Assembly: GCA_964652585.1 (NCBI GenBank)
Contig: CAZZDA010000005.1
Location: forward strand, 1 to 40,171
Length of the DNA stretch: 40,171 bases
Direction: 5' to 3'
Origin: CAZZDA01 sp964652585
GTDB lineage: Bacteria; Patescibacteriota; Patescibacteriia; UBA1544
Shown here one piece after another: positions 7,503 through 14,640 of this stretch. How positions within the stretch are numbered: position 1 is the first letter of the stretch; each line of letters begins with the position of its first letter. The notes under the pieces were generated by a model. The model ran no database searches, was not told the DNA's origin, and worked only from the letters and a program-made list of their open reading frames with translations. The position numbers and the translations under genes are program-made.

Positions 7503-7820
7503 ATGAAGTATAATAAATTAGTAAGAGATAATATTCCCGAAATTATCAAAAGTAAAGGTGAAGCACCTGTAACACACATTGCTGATGATAATGAATATTG
7601 GGAAAAGCTGAGAGAGAAATTGCAAGAAGAGGTTGCTGAATTTCTTTATGCTGATTCAGATGATGAGATGAGAGAAGAGCTCGCTGATGTTTTAGAGGTT
7701 GTTGATGCTATTTGTACACATAAAAATTTTGCAAAAGAGGATTTGGAAACATTAAAAAAGGAAAAAGCTGAAAAAAGAGGAGGACTTAAAAAAAGAATTA
7801 TTTTGGATGGGGTGAAATAA
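7503..7820 (+). CDS. second MazG-like house-cleaning pyrophosphohydrolase
   Basis: A 105-residue all-alpha NTP pyrophosphohydrolase of the type that begins with YNKLVRDxIPEII, often annotated as phosphoribosyl-ATP pyrophosphohydrolase-like. The metal motif is EEVAEF (E43, E46) followed by REELADVLEVVDA (E59, D62). It is only distantly similar to the MazG-like protein encoded at 5465, so the two are probably not a recent duplication. No histidine biosynthesis genes are nearby, which argues against a HisE role. It lies 22 bases after the regulator gene and behind an operator-like palindrome. Confidence 0.75.
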   Translation: MKYNKLVRDNIPEIIKSKGEAPVTHIADDNEYWEKLREKLQEEVAEFLYADSDDEMREELADVLEVVDAICTHKNFAKEDLETLKKEKAEKRGGLKKRIILDGVK

Positions 7821-7826
7821 GTAACA

Positions 7827-7862
7827 AATTCTTGAATTAACTCTAGAATTAATTCAAGAATT
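7827..7862. repeat. A+T-rich 14-bp perfect palindrome before murI
   Basis: AATTCTTGAATTAA (7827-7840) and TTAATTCAAGAATT (7849-7862) are exact complements around an 8-base loop. It lies six bases after the stop of the MazG-like gene and 26 bases before murI. There is no T-tract after it, so it is either a weak terminator closing the island or a binding site in the murI upstream region. Confidence 0.6.
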
Positions 7863-7888
7863 AAGTATCTCATAATTCTGTGTAAGCT

Positions 7889-8680
7889 ATGATTGGTATT
7901 TTTGATTCCGGTATCGGGGGTTTGACTGTTGTAAAAGCATTGCGAGAACAGTTGCCTGATTATCAATTCCTTTATTTTGGTGATACAGCGCGGACACCTT
8001 ATGGTTCAAAAAGTCCAGAAACACTTTTGCGCTATGCGCGGCAAAACACACAGTGGCTTTTAGATAATGGTGCGAAAATAATTGCGGTGGCTTGCAATAG
8101 CGCTTCAGCTGCGGCAACTATACAATTGAGAAGGGACTTTCCAGGCATTCCTATTTTTGGCGTGATTACTCCCGCAGTAGAGGGAGCGGTAAAAATAACA
8201 AAAAACGGACGCATTGGATTGGTCGGGACACGAGCAACCATTGCGAGCAATCTTTATAAAGAATATGCAAAGAAAATGAGCAAGAGCAAAGCATGGGTAT
8301 TTGGCACTGCTTGTCCCTTGCTTGTTTCGTTGGTAGAAGAAGGGTGGCTAGATACGGGAGAGACAAAACGTATACTACGAAAATATATACATCCTTTGCG
8401 AATAAAAAATGTTGATACGCTCATTTTAGGCTGTACGCATTATCCTTTGCTCAAGCCTCTCTTTCAACAAAAAATGGGAAAACAGGTGATGTTGATTGAT
8501 CCGGCGCAAGAACTTGCACTATCGGTATCTCGTTTTTTTGAAGGAAATCCTGTTGTTGCAAAAAAAATGCCAAAGAAAAAGAAAGATGAGTTTTATGTTT
8601 CGGATCTCACGCCGCACTTTCAAAAAATTGCGGAACAATGGCTGGGAGAAAAAATAAAATTACAGAAAGTTGAGTTTTAA
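7889..8680 (+). CDS. murI: glutamate racemase
   Basis: A 263-residue glutamate racemase, which makes D-glutamate for peptidoglycan in the cytoplasm. The aspartate/glutamate racemase signature opens the protein (IGIFDSGIGGLTV). The two catalytic cysteines are C69 in AVACNSAS and C182 in LGCTHYPLL, in their normal contexts, and FGDTARTPYG completes the active site. The length fits the family. The gene follows the accessory island but has the composition of the housekeeping genes. No clear Shine-Dalgarno site is seen before the ATG. Confidence 0.95.
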   Translation: MIGIFDSGIGGLTVVKALREQLPDYQFLYFGDTARTPYGSKSPETLLRYARQNTQWLLDNGAKIIAVACNSASAAATIQLRRDFPGIPIFGVITPAVEGAVKITKNGRIGLVGTRATIASNLYKEYAKKMSKSKAWVFGTACPLLVSLVEEGWLDTGETKRILRKYIHPLRIKNVDTLILGCTHYPLLKPLFQQKMGKQVMLIDPAQELALSVSRFFEGNPVVAKKMPKKKKDEFYVSDLTPHFQKIAEQWLGEKIKLQKVEF

Positions 8681-8783
8681 GAAATCGGTACATAAGTTTT
8701 GACTTGCGATATTTTCTGTGGTAGCGTTAAGCCATCAAGTAATCGTACTTTTTGTTCATTCACACTATTTGGAGGGATGCACG

Positions 8784-9380
8784 ATGATTCGTTCTATTGT
8801 ACATGCTATTGAATCACATATCGATAACATGCTTGAACATACATTTGAGCATTTGGTTGATAAGGAGCACGAGAAGCCAACAGGAAGGCATATCGAAAAC
8901 GTATCGGTTATGTATGGTTCGTATGTAGTATGCGCGCTTATAAACGCCGCTCAACAGAGAGTGCGGGTTATCATACGAACTACTAACATTTTGGCATGCA
9001 GGATCTATGAAGAGCCTTCAGTTCAGCAAGCACTACGGGAAGCTGCTTTACGTGGTGTATCAATATGTTTTATTGTTCGTCATTGTCATAGAGACGATAG
9101 ATCGGTATTGGATGATTTCGCGTGGCTCTGTGCCATGAGAAGTGACGAGCAGCTGTGCTCTTGTATGAATCTAAGGGTCGTGCAGCCTATAGACAAGCAA
9201 CTAGACCCGAAAGAGGTTATTTGTCCGACCATGCTTCTTGCTGATACGTTGGGATTCAGTATTGGTGGCGATGGTAACGGCATAATGACTTCTGCATTTG
9301 TGTGCAAGGCAGACAGTATAATTCCGTGGCTTGAAAGTGTCTTTGCTCAAGTGTATCTGCATAGTACCTCCTTAGTGTAA
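8784..9380 (+). CDS. orphan protein with phospholipase-D-like fold pattern, no HKD motif
   Basis: The start at 8784 is chosen for its strong ribosome site (GGAGGGA, six bases upstream); 22 more in-frame codons exist but are not needed. The 198-residue product shows a pattern seen in PLD-superfamily half domains: a strand-helix with RVRVIIRTTN, a helix PSVQQALREAALRGVSICFIV, then a strand MLLADTLGFSIGG where active enzymes carry HxK and SxN. The HKD residues are missing, so a catalytic role is unlikely; a regulatory or sensor role is possible. The resemblance is weak and by eye. The gene is followed by a clean terminator, so it looks like a single-gene unit. Confidence 0.6.
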   Translation: MIRSIVHAIESHIDNMLEHTFEHLVDKEHEKPTGRHIENVSVMYGSYVVCALINAAQQRVRVIIRTTNILACRIYEEPSVQQALREAALRGVSICFIVRHCHRDDRSVLDDFAWLCAMRSDEQLCSCMNLRVVQPIDKQLDPKEVICPTMLLADTLGFSIGGDGNGIMTSAFVCKADSIIPWLESVFAQVYLHSTSLV

Positions 9381-9402
9381 CCACCACCTCGGTGGTTTTT
9401 TC
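9379..9402 (+). terminator. intrinsic terminator after the PLD-like orphan
   Basis: AACCACC and GGTGGTT pair around the loop ACCTC, followed by a T-rich run. The stem begins at the last bases of the stop codon. Confidence 0.8.
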
Positions 9403-9412
9403 TTTGAAAAAT

Positions 9413-9440
9413 TTGCATTTTTTGTTATATGTGGTATAGT
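9413..9440 (+). promoter_or_regulatory. promoter of the HNH leader transcript
   Basis: TTGCAT (9413-9418) and TATAGT (9435-9440) are 16 bases apart, in the context TGTGGTATAGT. Transcription would start about 9447, only a few bases before a small ORF at 9451. Confidence 0.6.
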
Positions 9441-9450
9441 GTAATTAACT

Positions 9451-9507
9451 ATGGGCAGGATACTACATACAACATATAGTATAAGTGATAGTGCAAAAGA
9501 AATGTAA
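9451..9507 (+). CDS. possible 18-residue leader peptide
   Basis: The short frame encodes MGRILHTTYSISDSAKEM and stops exactly at the base of the following terminator stem. It would begin within about five bases of the predicted transcription start, so translation would be leaderless. Position and stop placement suggest an attenuator leader for the HNH gene, but a frame this short can occur by chance. Confidence 0.3.
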   Translation: MGRILHTTYSISDSAKEM

Positions 9508-9528
9508 GAGGCTTGGTGCCTCTTTTTT
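9506..9528 (+). terminator. intrinsic terminator (attenuator candidate) upstream of HNH gene
   Basis: AAGAGGC (9506-9512) pairs with GCCTCTT (9518-9524) around TTGGT, followed by T residues. It ends a transcript of about 80 nt from the promoter at 9413, and the HNH gene lies about 85 bases further on. It may be an attenuator or the end of a small RNA. Confidence 0.7.
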
Positions 9529-9584
9529 GAAACCCATACAATTCGCCGAGCCTTTTGGAGCTCTTTGACAATAACTCTCTTAGC

Positions 9585-9605
9585 AACATCCTTAAAAAGG
9601 AGGTT
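9585..9605 (+). promoter_or_regulatory. hairpin that covers the ribosome binding site of the HNH gene
   Basis: AACATCCTT (9585-9593) can pair with AAGGAGGTT (9597-9605) with one mismatch and an AAA loop. The right arm contains the AAGGAGG Shine-Dalgarno site six bases before the ATG at 9611, so the fold would hide it. Control by temperature, a ligand or ribosome movement is possible but not shown. Confidence 0.5.
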
Positions 9606-9610
9606 GTGCC

Positions 9611-9898
9611 ATGTGCGCGACAATAACTCAAGAACGGTCACGAAAGATATGGAGACGAATTAAACAGTGTCCCGGAAGAAATAAGGATGGATCGCCATGC
9701 GATTCAAAACCTACACAACGACACCATATTGTCTGGAAGAGCAGAGGAGGAATAGGATTGCGCAATAATCGTCAGCTTGTTTGTTCTGCGTGTCATGTGT
9801 TCTTTCATAAACCGGGAAATGGGAGGAGCGGAGAACGCATTGAAGTATTTTTTTCAAGGATTTTCAATGACAAGATTGCCATTAAACAAAGTACATAG
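9611..9898 (+). CDS. small HNH-type endonuclease
   Basis: A 95-residue protein with the compact HNH/His-Me finger layout: a CPGRNKDGSPC cysteine pair, then QRHHIVWKSRGG, then NNRQLVCSACHVFFH. The HH pair, the asparagine and the final histidine match the catalytic HNH positions, and C-x2-C with the first cysteine pair could bind structural zinc. It has the strongest ribosome site in the region (AAGGAGG). Free-standing HNH proteins this small include homing, phage and defence nucleases; nothing here decides which. The next small gene is 38 bases downstream and probably shares the transcript. Confidence 0.7.
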   Translation: MCATITQERSRKIWRRIKQCPGRNKDGSPCDSKPTQRHHIVWKSRGGIGLRNNRQLVCSACHVFFHKPGNGRSGERIEVFFSRIFNDKIAIKQST

Positions 9899-9936
9899 CG
9901 CACTGGCATAGCACAGCAACCCACCAGGAGAACTCT

Positions 9937-10095
9937 ATGCGTCACGATGGAAAGCGGAATCGTCGTTCCAACAAGCAAATGGCTGGAGGGGAGAGGCGTT
10001 CTCATCCGCAAAGTACCAGAGTTTATCGGCAGGTTGGTATAAACGATTTTGTTGGAGAAAGACAGAGACTTGCCAAACTCTCGCAGAGATCTTGA
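9937..10095 (+). CDS. 52-residue basic protein, unknown
   Basis: An ATG with AGGAG six bases upstream opens a 52-codon frame that ends shortly before a strong terminator. The product starts MRHDGKRNRRSNKQMAGG and is rich in arginine and lysine, with few hydrophobic residues, so it may be disordered or bind nucleic acid. It lies between the HNH gene and the terminator, as the second gene of a two-gene unit. Existence is supported by signals rather than by recognised homology. Confidence 0.5.
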   Translation: MRHDGKRNRRSNKQMAGGERRSHPQSTRVYRQVGINDFVGERQRLAKLSQRS

Positions 10096-10115
10096 GCACT
10101 TTTTGCACCTTAACC

Positions 10116-10146
10116 AAAACTCGGGAGAATGTCCCCGAGTTTTTTT
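10116..10146 (+). terminator. strong intrinsic terminator, probably bidirectional
   Basis: AAAACTCGGG (10116-10125) pairs with CCCGAGTTTT (10134-10143), followed by more T residues on the plus strand. It closes the HNH unit. On the minus strand the same stem follows the gdhA stop, though its T-run there is only four bases. Confidence 0.85.
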
Positions 10147-10175
10147 TATGGTTTATGCTATGTGTTTTGTGACTG

Positions 10176-11447
10176 TTACGTCCACCCACGTGCGGTCATG
10201 GCAGAGGCAATGCGCTCAAGCGCGATCATAAACGCGGCAGTGCGCATATCAATTGTATGCTCAGATTGTTTTTTGCAAACAACATCAAATGCTTCTACCA
10301 TAATATCTTCTAACTTACTATTAATCTCTTTTTCTTTCCACGAAAAATTTTGCAAGTTTTGCAGCCACTCAAAATAGGAAACGGTGACCCCGCCGGCATT
10401 TGCTAAGACATCTGGAACAACCGTAATCTCTTTTTGAAAAAGTATATCATCAGCTTCAGGTGTTGTTGGACCATTTGCAAGCTCTAACACTACTTTTGCT
10501 TTTATATCTTGAGCATTATCTTTGGTGATCTGATTTTCAATAGCGGCAGGTACCAAAATATCGCAGTCAGAAATGAGGAGCTCCGCGTTGGACATCGGTT
10601 GAAAATTCATGGTGTCGCATACCGATCCTTTACAGTACATACCGTCAATAAGCCCTTCTTCCAGCTTTCTCTTCATAACGAGCTCAGGATCCATACCCTT
10701 GCCTTTCAAGCTATAAATAGCGCCTTGCGAGTCAGAGAGTCCGACAATGGTATAGCCTGCATCATACGCGAGTTTTGCAAGAGTAAATCCGGCATTGCCA
10801 AACCCCTGAATACTCAGCCTCGTATCTTTTGGCTCTTTGTGGAGACGTTTGCGCATGATCTCTAAAAGAACAAAACCGCCATATGCAGTGGCTTGTGTTC
10901 TACCACATGATCCACCGACTTCCAATGGTTTTCCGGTAAATGATCCTGGATCGGTGTAGCCGATCATGCGTGAATACTCATCCATCATCCATCCCATAAT
11001 TTGCGGATTGGTATAGATGTCCGGTGCGGGGATGTCAACTTTTGGTCCCAATTCTAAAAAAAGCGCACGGACATAACCGCGGCTCAAGCGTTCAAGCTCG
11101 CCCTCAGTGAGCTCTTTTGGATTGACCTCAATACCGCCCTTGGCGCCGCCTAAGGGGATTCCAACGACCGCGCATTTGAGTGCCATCCAGAAAGAGAGTG
11201 CTTGTACTTCATCAAGATCAACTTGAGGGTGAAAGCGTATGCCTCCTTTGTAAGGGCCTCGCGCATTGTTGTATTGTACCCTGTACCCTCGAAAATTTTT
11301 GAGTTCGCCGCTATCCAAGCGAATAGGTATGGCAACCTCATGGATGCGCTGTGGACGCTTCATGAGTTCGTGGATATGCGGGTTGAGTTTGAGCTCACGT
11401 GCCGCTTTTTCAAGCTGGGTGAGCGCGTTTTGAAATGCGGAAGACAT
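10176..11447 (-). CDS. gdhA: glutamate dehydrogenase (Glu/Leu/Phe/Val dehydrogenase family)
   Basis: A 423-residue amino-acid dehydrogenase that interconverts glutamate with 2-oxoglutarate and ammonium. The substrate and catalytic region is intact: PYKGGIRFHP, LGGAKGGI, then VDIPAPDIYT; the Rossmann loop is GFGNAG with SDSQGAIYS. Length fits the hexameric class of about 420 residues. I prefer the start at 11447 (MSSAFQNAL): the longer frame from 11471 adds MGCRFVKR, encoded by a G-poor intergenic tract. No ribosome site is visible for either. Glutamate specificity and the NAD(H) or NADP(H) choice are not certain. Confidence 0.92.
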   Translation of the reverse strand: MSSAFQNALTQLEKAARELKLNPHIHELMKRPQRIHEVAIPIRLDSGELKNFRGYRVQYNNARGPYKGGIRFHPQVDLDEVQALSFWMALKCAVVGIPLGGAKGGIEVNPKELTEGELERLSRGYVRALFLELGPKVDIPAPDIYTNPQIMGWMMDEYSRMIGYTDPGSFTGKPLEVGGSCGRTQATAYGGFVLLEIMRKRLHKEPKDTRLSIQGFGNAGFTLAKLAYDAGYTIVGLSDSQGAIYSLKGKGMDPELVMKRKLEEGLIDGMYCKGSVCDTMNFQPMSNAELLISDCDILVPAAIENQITKDNAQDIKAKVVLELANGPTTPEADDILFQKEITVVPDVLANAGGVTVSYFEWLQNLQNFSWKEKEINSKLEDIMVEAFDVVCKKQSEHTIDMRTAAFMIALERIASAMTARGWT

Positions 11448-11457
11448 ACGTTTTACA

Positions 11458-11500
11458 AACCTACAACCCATAACTCACAACACATAACGGGGTTGTGAAG
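11458..11500. repeat. TATAAC/ACAACC-type tract upstream of gdhA
   Basis: The plus strand reads CTACAACCCATAACTC followed by ACAACACATAAC, a string of related units almost free of G. It covers the region directly upstream of the chosen gdhA start and makes the first codons of the longer frame. Confidence 0.55.
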
Positions 11501-11526
11501 GGGGTATAAAAAGAAATGAACTGTAG

Positions 11527-12525
11527 TTATTTTGATCGTAATCCCATTTTTCTGCGTACCTCTTGCATGGTATCTCCGGCGATCTTTTGAGATTTTTTTG
11601 CGCCTGCATCAAGTATCTTTTCAAGAGATCGGGGATTGCTCAACAATGTTTCTTTTTTCTTCCGAAAATCAGCTAGTGTTGTACTGATGGCGAGAGCAAC
11701 TGTATCTTTAAGATCTGCATAGCGAATAGTGCCTTGAACATATGCATCTTCAAATGATTGTACATGATCTTTTGTGCCGAATTCATGTAACAAGGTAAAA
11801 AGATTTTCAATGCCTGCTGATCTCTTACCATCTTCAATGGGGCCGGTATCCGTAACCGCGCGCCGTAATTTTTTCTGTATCGTATCCGGCGTGTCGTCAA
11901 GATAGATGCAGTGTGTATCTCCCAAAGATTTGCTCATCTTTTTTGTTGGCTCTTGTAGGCTCATCACTCTTGCGAGCGGTGTTACGAGCGCGCGAGGCTC
12001 AGGAAACGTTTTGCCATATCGGTTATTGAAAAATCTTGCAATAGTTCTTGTAAGCTCTACATGCTGTATTTGATCCTTCCCTACCGGCACTTTATCGGCT
12101 TTATACATGAGAATGTCTGCCGCTTGGAGTATTGGATAGTCAAACAATCCCACATTCACATTTTTCTTTTGTACTTTTGACTGGTCTTTGTACTGTGTCA
12201 TTCGCTCAGCCAGTGCCATAGGAGTCAAAGTATTGAATACCCAACAGAGCTCGGTGTGCTCCATTGCCCGCGACTGTAAAAAGAGCGTACATTTTTTTGG
12301 ATCAATACCAAGCGCGAGTAAACTTGCTGCAACATCAAGCGTTTCTTCGTAGCGCGCGTGAGGATCGTAGATGTCGGTAAGAGCATGCCAGTCAGCAATA
12401 AAAAAGTAACACGTACTTGTTTTTTGGAGTTCAAGCCATTGCTTGATCGCGCCCAAATAATTGCCAATATGCAGTCTACCTGTTGGCTTGATTCCGCTGA
12501 CAATAATTTCTTTTGAAGAAGACAT
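11527..12525 (-). CDS. trpS: tryptophanyl-tRNA synthetase
   Basis: A 332-residue class I aminoacyl-tRNA synthetase specific for tryptophan. The N-terminus has SGIKPTGRLHIGNYLGA, the TrpRS form of the HIGH motif, and KKMSKSLGD is the KMSKS loop near residue 198. FNTLTPMALAERMTQYKD and the GKDQIQHVELTR region are also typical. A promoter (TTGCAT-N17-TATACT) places the transcription start within about three bases of the ATG, so the mRNA is likely leaderless. It is followed by gdhA on the same strand. Confidence 0.95.
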   Translation of the reverse strand: MSSSKEIIVSGIKPTGRLHIGNYLGAIKQWLELQKTSTCYFFIADWHALTDIYDPHARYEETLDVAASLLALGIDPKKCTLFLQSRAMEHTELCWVFNTLTPMALAERMTQYKDQSKVQKKNVNVGLFDYPILQAADILMYKADKVPVGKDQIQHVELTRTIARFFNNRYGKTFPEPRALVTPLARVMSLQEPTKKMSKSLGDTHCIYLDDTPDTIQKKLRRAVTDTGPIEDGKRSAGIENLFTLLHEFGTKDHVQSFEDAYVQGTIRYADLKDTVALAISTTLADFRKKKETLLSNPRSLEKILDAGAKKSQKIAGDTMQEVRRKMGLRSK

Positions 12526-12534
12526 AGTGCTTAT

Positions 12535-12563
12535 AGTATAGCGCGCCCTTAGCTTTCATGCAA
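12535..12563 (-). promoter_or_regulatory. trpS promoter, leaderless arrangement
   Basis: On the minus strand TTGCAT (12558-12563) precedes TATACT (12535-12540) by 17 bases. The -10 box ends ten bases from the start codon at 12525, so a normal start site would leave almost no untranslated leader. Confidence 0.65.
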
Positions 12564-12567
12564 AAAT

Positions 12568-14385
12568 TTACACCTCAATAAGTACCGGCAAGATCATAGG
12601 GCGTCTATTGGTCTTGGAGAAGAGGAATTGACCTATATCATCACGAATCTTGTTTTTGATATAGACATCATTTGTCGCCGCTTTGGGATCGTGTGCGCGG
12701 AGAATATTTTTGACTTTGGTACGTGTCTGATCGATAATTTCTTTATTTTCTTTGAGGTAAATAAATCCACGAGAGATAATATCGGGGGATCCTATAAGCG
12801 CTCCGGACTTTGCATCAATGGTTGCAATAACTACGAGCATACCGTCTTCCGACATCATTCTCCTATCGCGCAATACAATACTGCTCACATCTCCAACGCC
12901 AAGTCCGTCCACAAAGACATAATCAGTTGGTACATGCTTATTGGTAAGCTTCCCTTTTCCTTTTTGGAATTCTGCCACTTGTCCATTATCCGCGACAAAA
13001 ATATTCTTTGGATCTATGCCAACAGATTCCGCAAGTTCCGCGTGGATTTTCAGGAAATAGTGATTGCCTTCAATAGGCATGAAGTAGCGCGGATTTACCA
13101 GTCGCAATACCAGCTTCAAGTCTTCTTGTTTTGCGTGGCCTCCCGCGTGAATGTCCATCATTTGATAGTGGATGACTTTTGCGCCTTCGCGATATAACAT
13201 GTCTTTTAATCGTTGTACAGTACGTTCATTTCCGGGAATAACTGATGAGGAGAAGATCACCATGTCTCCTGCTTCAATACTGAAATAGCGGTGCTCTCTA
13301 TTGGCAATACGCATAAGCGCCGCTTTATTTTCACCTTGAGCACCGGTGCACATGATAATGAGCTTGTTCTTCGGAACGCCAAGCGCTTGATTGACGTTTT
13401 CCAAAAGTACGCCGCGTGATGCCTTTATATATCCCAGATTCTGCGCTATTTCAACATTGTTCTTCATGCTGAATCCTTCAATCAAAACTTTATGTCCGGT
13501 TTTTTCCGCGATCTCCAGTACTTGTTTAATGCGATTAAGCATAGAGGCGAAGGTTCCTATAATGATTCTACCCTTAGCGCTTAAGAGGATTTGCTCCAAA
13601 GTGCCCTGAATCTCCTTTTCGGAAATTTGAAAACCGGGAGATTGAGCGTTCGTAGAATCACTCATAAGGAGTAGTACGTTTTTATCATGCAGTTTTGCGA
13701 TCTTTGCAATATCACCCGCCTCACCTGATGGATTATGATCGATCTTAAAATCACCGGTATGTACCACAATACCTTCCGGCGTATGGATAATAAGTCCCAT
13801 GCTGTCCGGAATATTGTGGTCAACACGGAAAAATTCTATACGAAAACATCCAAGCTGTATTTCGTCTTTCTCAATATCAACCGAGTGCGCTGGAAATTCC
13901 ATGGTACGTGAAAAGTCCTCCTGGCGTTTCTTGATGATACCGAGTGCAAGTTTTGTTGTGTAGAGCGGGGGATTGCCTAATTTTGGCATTAAATGCGGGA
14001 TGGCGCCAATATGATCATAATGTCCATGCGTAATGACTACGCCGCGGATATTTTTTTCTTTACCTTTCAGGTATTCAATGTTCGGAATAATGTAGTCAAT
14101 GCCGGGCATGTCTTCTTCCGGAAATTGTAGACCCATATCAATGAGTATAATATCATTACCATACTCAACGAGCGTCATGTTGCGGCCCACTTCTTCGCAG
14201 CCGCCAAGTACCATGACTTGCAGCTTATTTTTCGAGCTATTTTGTGTGTTAGGTTTGACGACTTTTTTTGAGCGAACACGCTGTTGTCGTGAACGGTTAT
14301 CTTCATGCTTGTGTGGTGTGGCAGGGCGCATTCCTGAGCGTCCTTTTCGTGTACGTTTGAGGTGTGGTTTATAAGTTTGTTCCAT
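12568..14385 (-). CDS. rnj: ribonuclease J
   Basis: A 605-residue metallo-beta-lactamase-fold RNase J, an endo- and 5'-to-3' exonuclease in mRNA decay and rRNA maturation. The zinc motif HGHYDH is at 120-125, with GDFKIDHNP and DSTNAQSPGF for the beta-CASP region, and GNHYFLKIHAELAESVGI in the C-terminal part. The first 55 residues are a very basic, poorly conserved extension (KPHLKRTRKGRSG) of the kind often seen in RNase J of this group, perhaps for RNA binding. The start is preceded by a pyrimidine-rich AACTTTCAACTCTCAAC tract and no Shine-Dalgarno site. Confidence 0.95.
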   Translation of the reverse strand: MEQTYKPHLKRTRKGRSGMRPATPHKHEDNRSRQQRVRSKKVVKPNTQNSSKNKLQVMVLGGCEEVGRNMTLVEYGNDIILIDMGLQFPEEDMPGIDYIIPNIEYLKGKEKNIRGVVITHGHYDHIGAIPHLMPKLGNPPLYTTKLALGIIKKRQEDFSRTMEFPAHSVDIEKDEIQLGCFRIEFFRVDHNIPDSMGLIIHTPEGIVVHTGDFKIDHNPSGEAGDIAKIAKLHDKNVLLLMSDSTNAQSPGFQISEKEIQGTLEQILLSAKGRIIIGTFASMLNRIKQVLEIAEKTGHKVLIEGFSMKNNVEIAQNLGYIKASRGVLLENVNQALGVPKNKLIIMCTGAQGENKAALMRIANREHRYFSIEAGDMVIFSSSVIPGNERTVQRLKDMLYREGAKVIHYQMMDIHAGGHAKQEDLKLVLRLVNPRYFMPIEGNHYFLKIHAELAESVGIDPKNIFVADNGQVAEFQKGKGKLTNKHVPTDYVFVDGLGVGDVSSIVLRDRRMMSEDGMLVVIATIDAKSGALIGSPDIISRGFIYLKENKEIIDQTRTKVKNILRAHDPKAATNDVYIKNKIRDDIGQFLFSKTNRRPMILPVLIEV

Positions 14386-14476
14386 AGAAAATAGTTGAGA
14401 GTTGAAAGTTAGAAGTGCAAAATTGTAGAAATAAAACTTTTGCTTGTAACTTTAACTTTATATTTTTTACTGTAAG
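14386..14476. repeat. G-poor tract upstream of rnj
   Basis: The plus strand holds AGTTGAGAGTTGAAAGTTAG and, further on, TTGTAACTTTAACTTTA, loosely periodic units of the same family as the other tracts. No promoter was recognised in it with confidence. Confidence 0.4.
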
Positions 14477-14492
14477 TATTTAATTCTTGATT

Positions 14493-14536
14493 TGCCCTTC
14501 GGCTTCACTTCACGATGTGACGTTTCGCTCAGGGCA
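14493..14536. repeat. TGCCCT/AGGGCA palindromic repeat
   Basis: TGCCCT (14493-14498) and AGGGCA (14531-14536) flank an interior with CTTCGGCTTCACTTCACG and GTTTCGCTC. This is an enlarged form of the widespread TGCCCTTCG...CGCTCAGGGCA intergenic palindrome. It is not followed by a T-run. A separate small hairpin, ATGGTG-GAA-CACCAT, lies at 14560-14574. Confidence 0.6.
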
Positions 14537-14597
14537 TTCACCTTGCTTCTCGTATTATTATGGTGGAACACCATGAGAGAATTAAAGTTATTTGACT

Positions 14598-14640
14598 GGT
14601 GCAAAGCACCATGAGCGAGCGAAGCGAGTCGAATGGTGCC
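14598..14640. repeat. palindromic element abutting the tRNA 3' end
   Basis: GGTGC-AAA-GCACC (14598-14610) is a small hairpin. Overlapping it, GCACCAT (14606-14612) and ATGGTGC (14633-14639) enclose TGAGCGAGCGAAGCGAGTCG. The right arm is the complement of the tRNA 3' end including CCA, so the element duplicates the tRNA tail. On the minus strand it follows the tRNA and may help end its transcript. Confidence 0.55.

Noticed and set aside
7503..7820. HisE histidine-biosynthesis enzyme
   Set aside because: The KLVRD-type N-terminus and absence of other his genes fit a house-cleaning pyrophosphohydrolase better.
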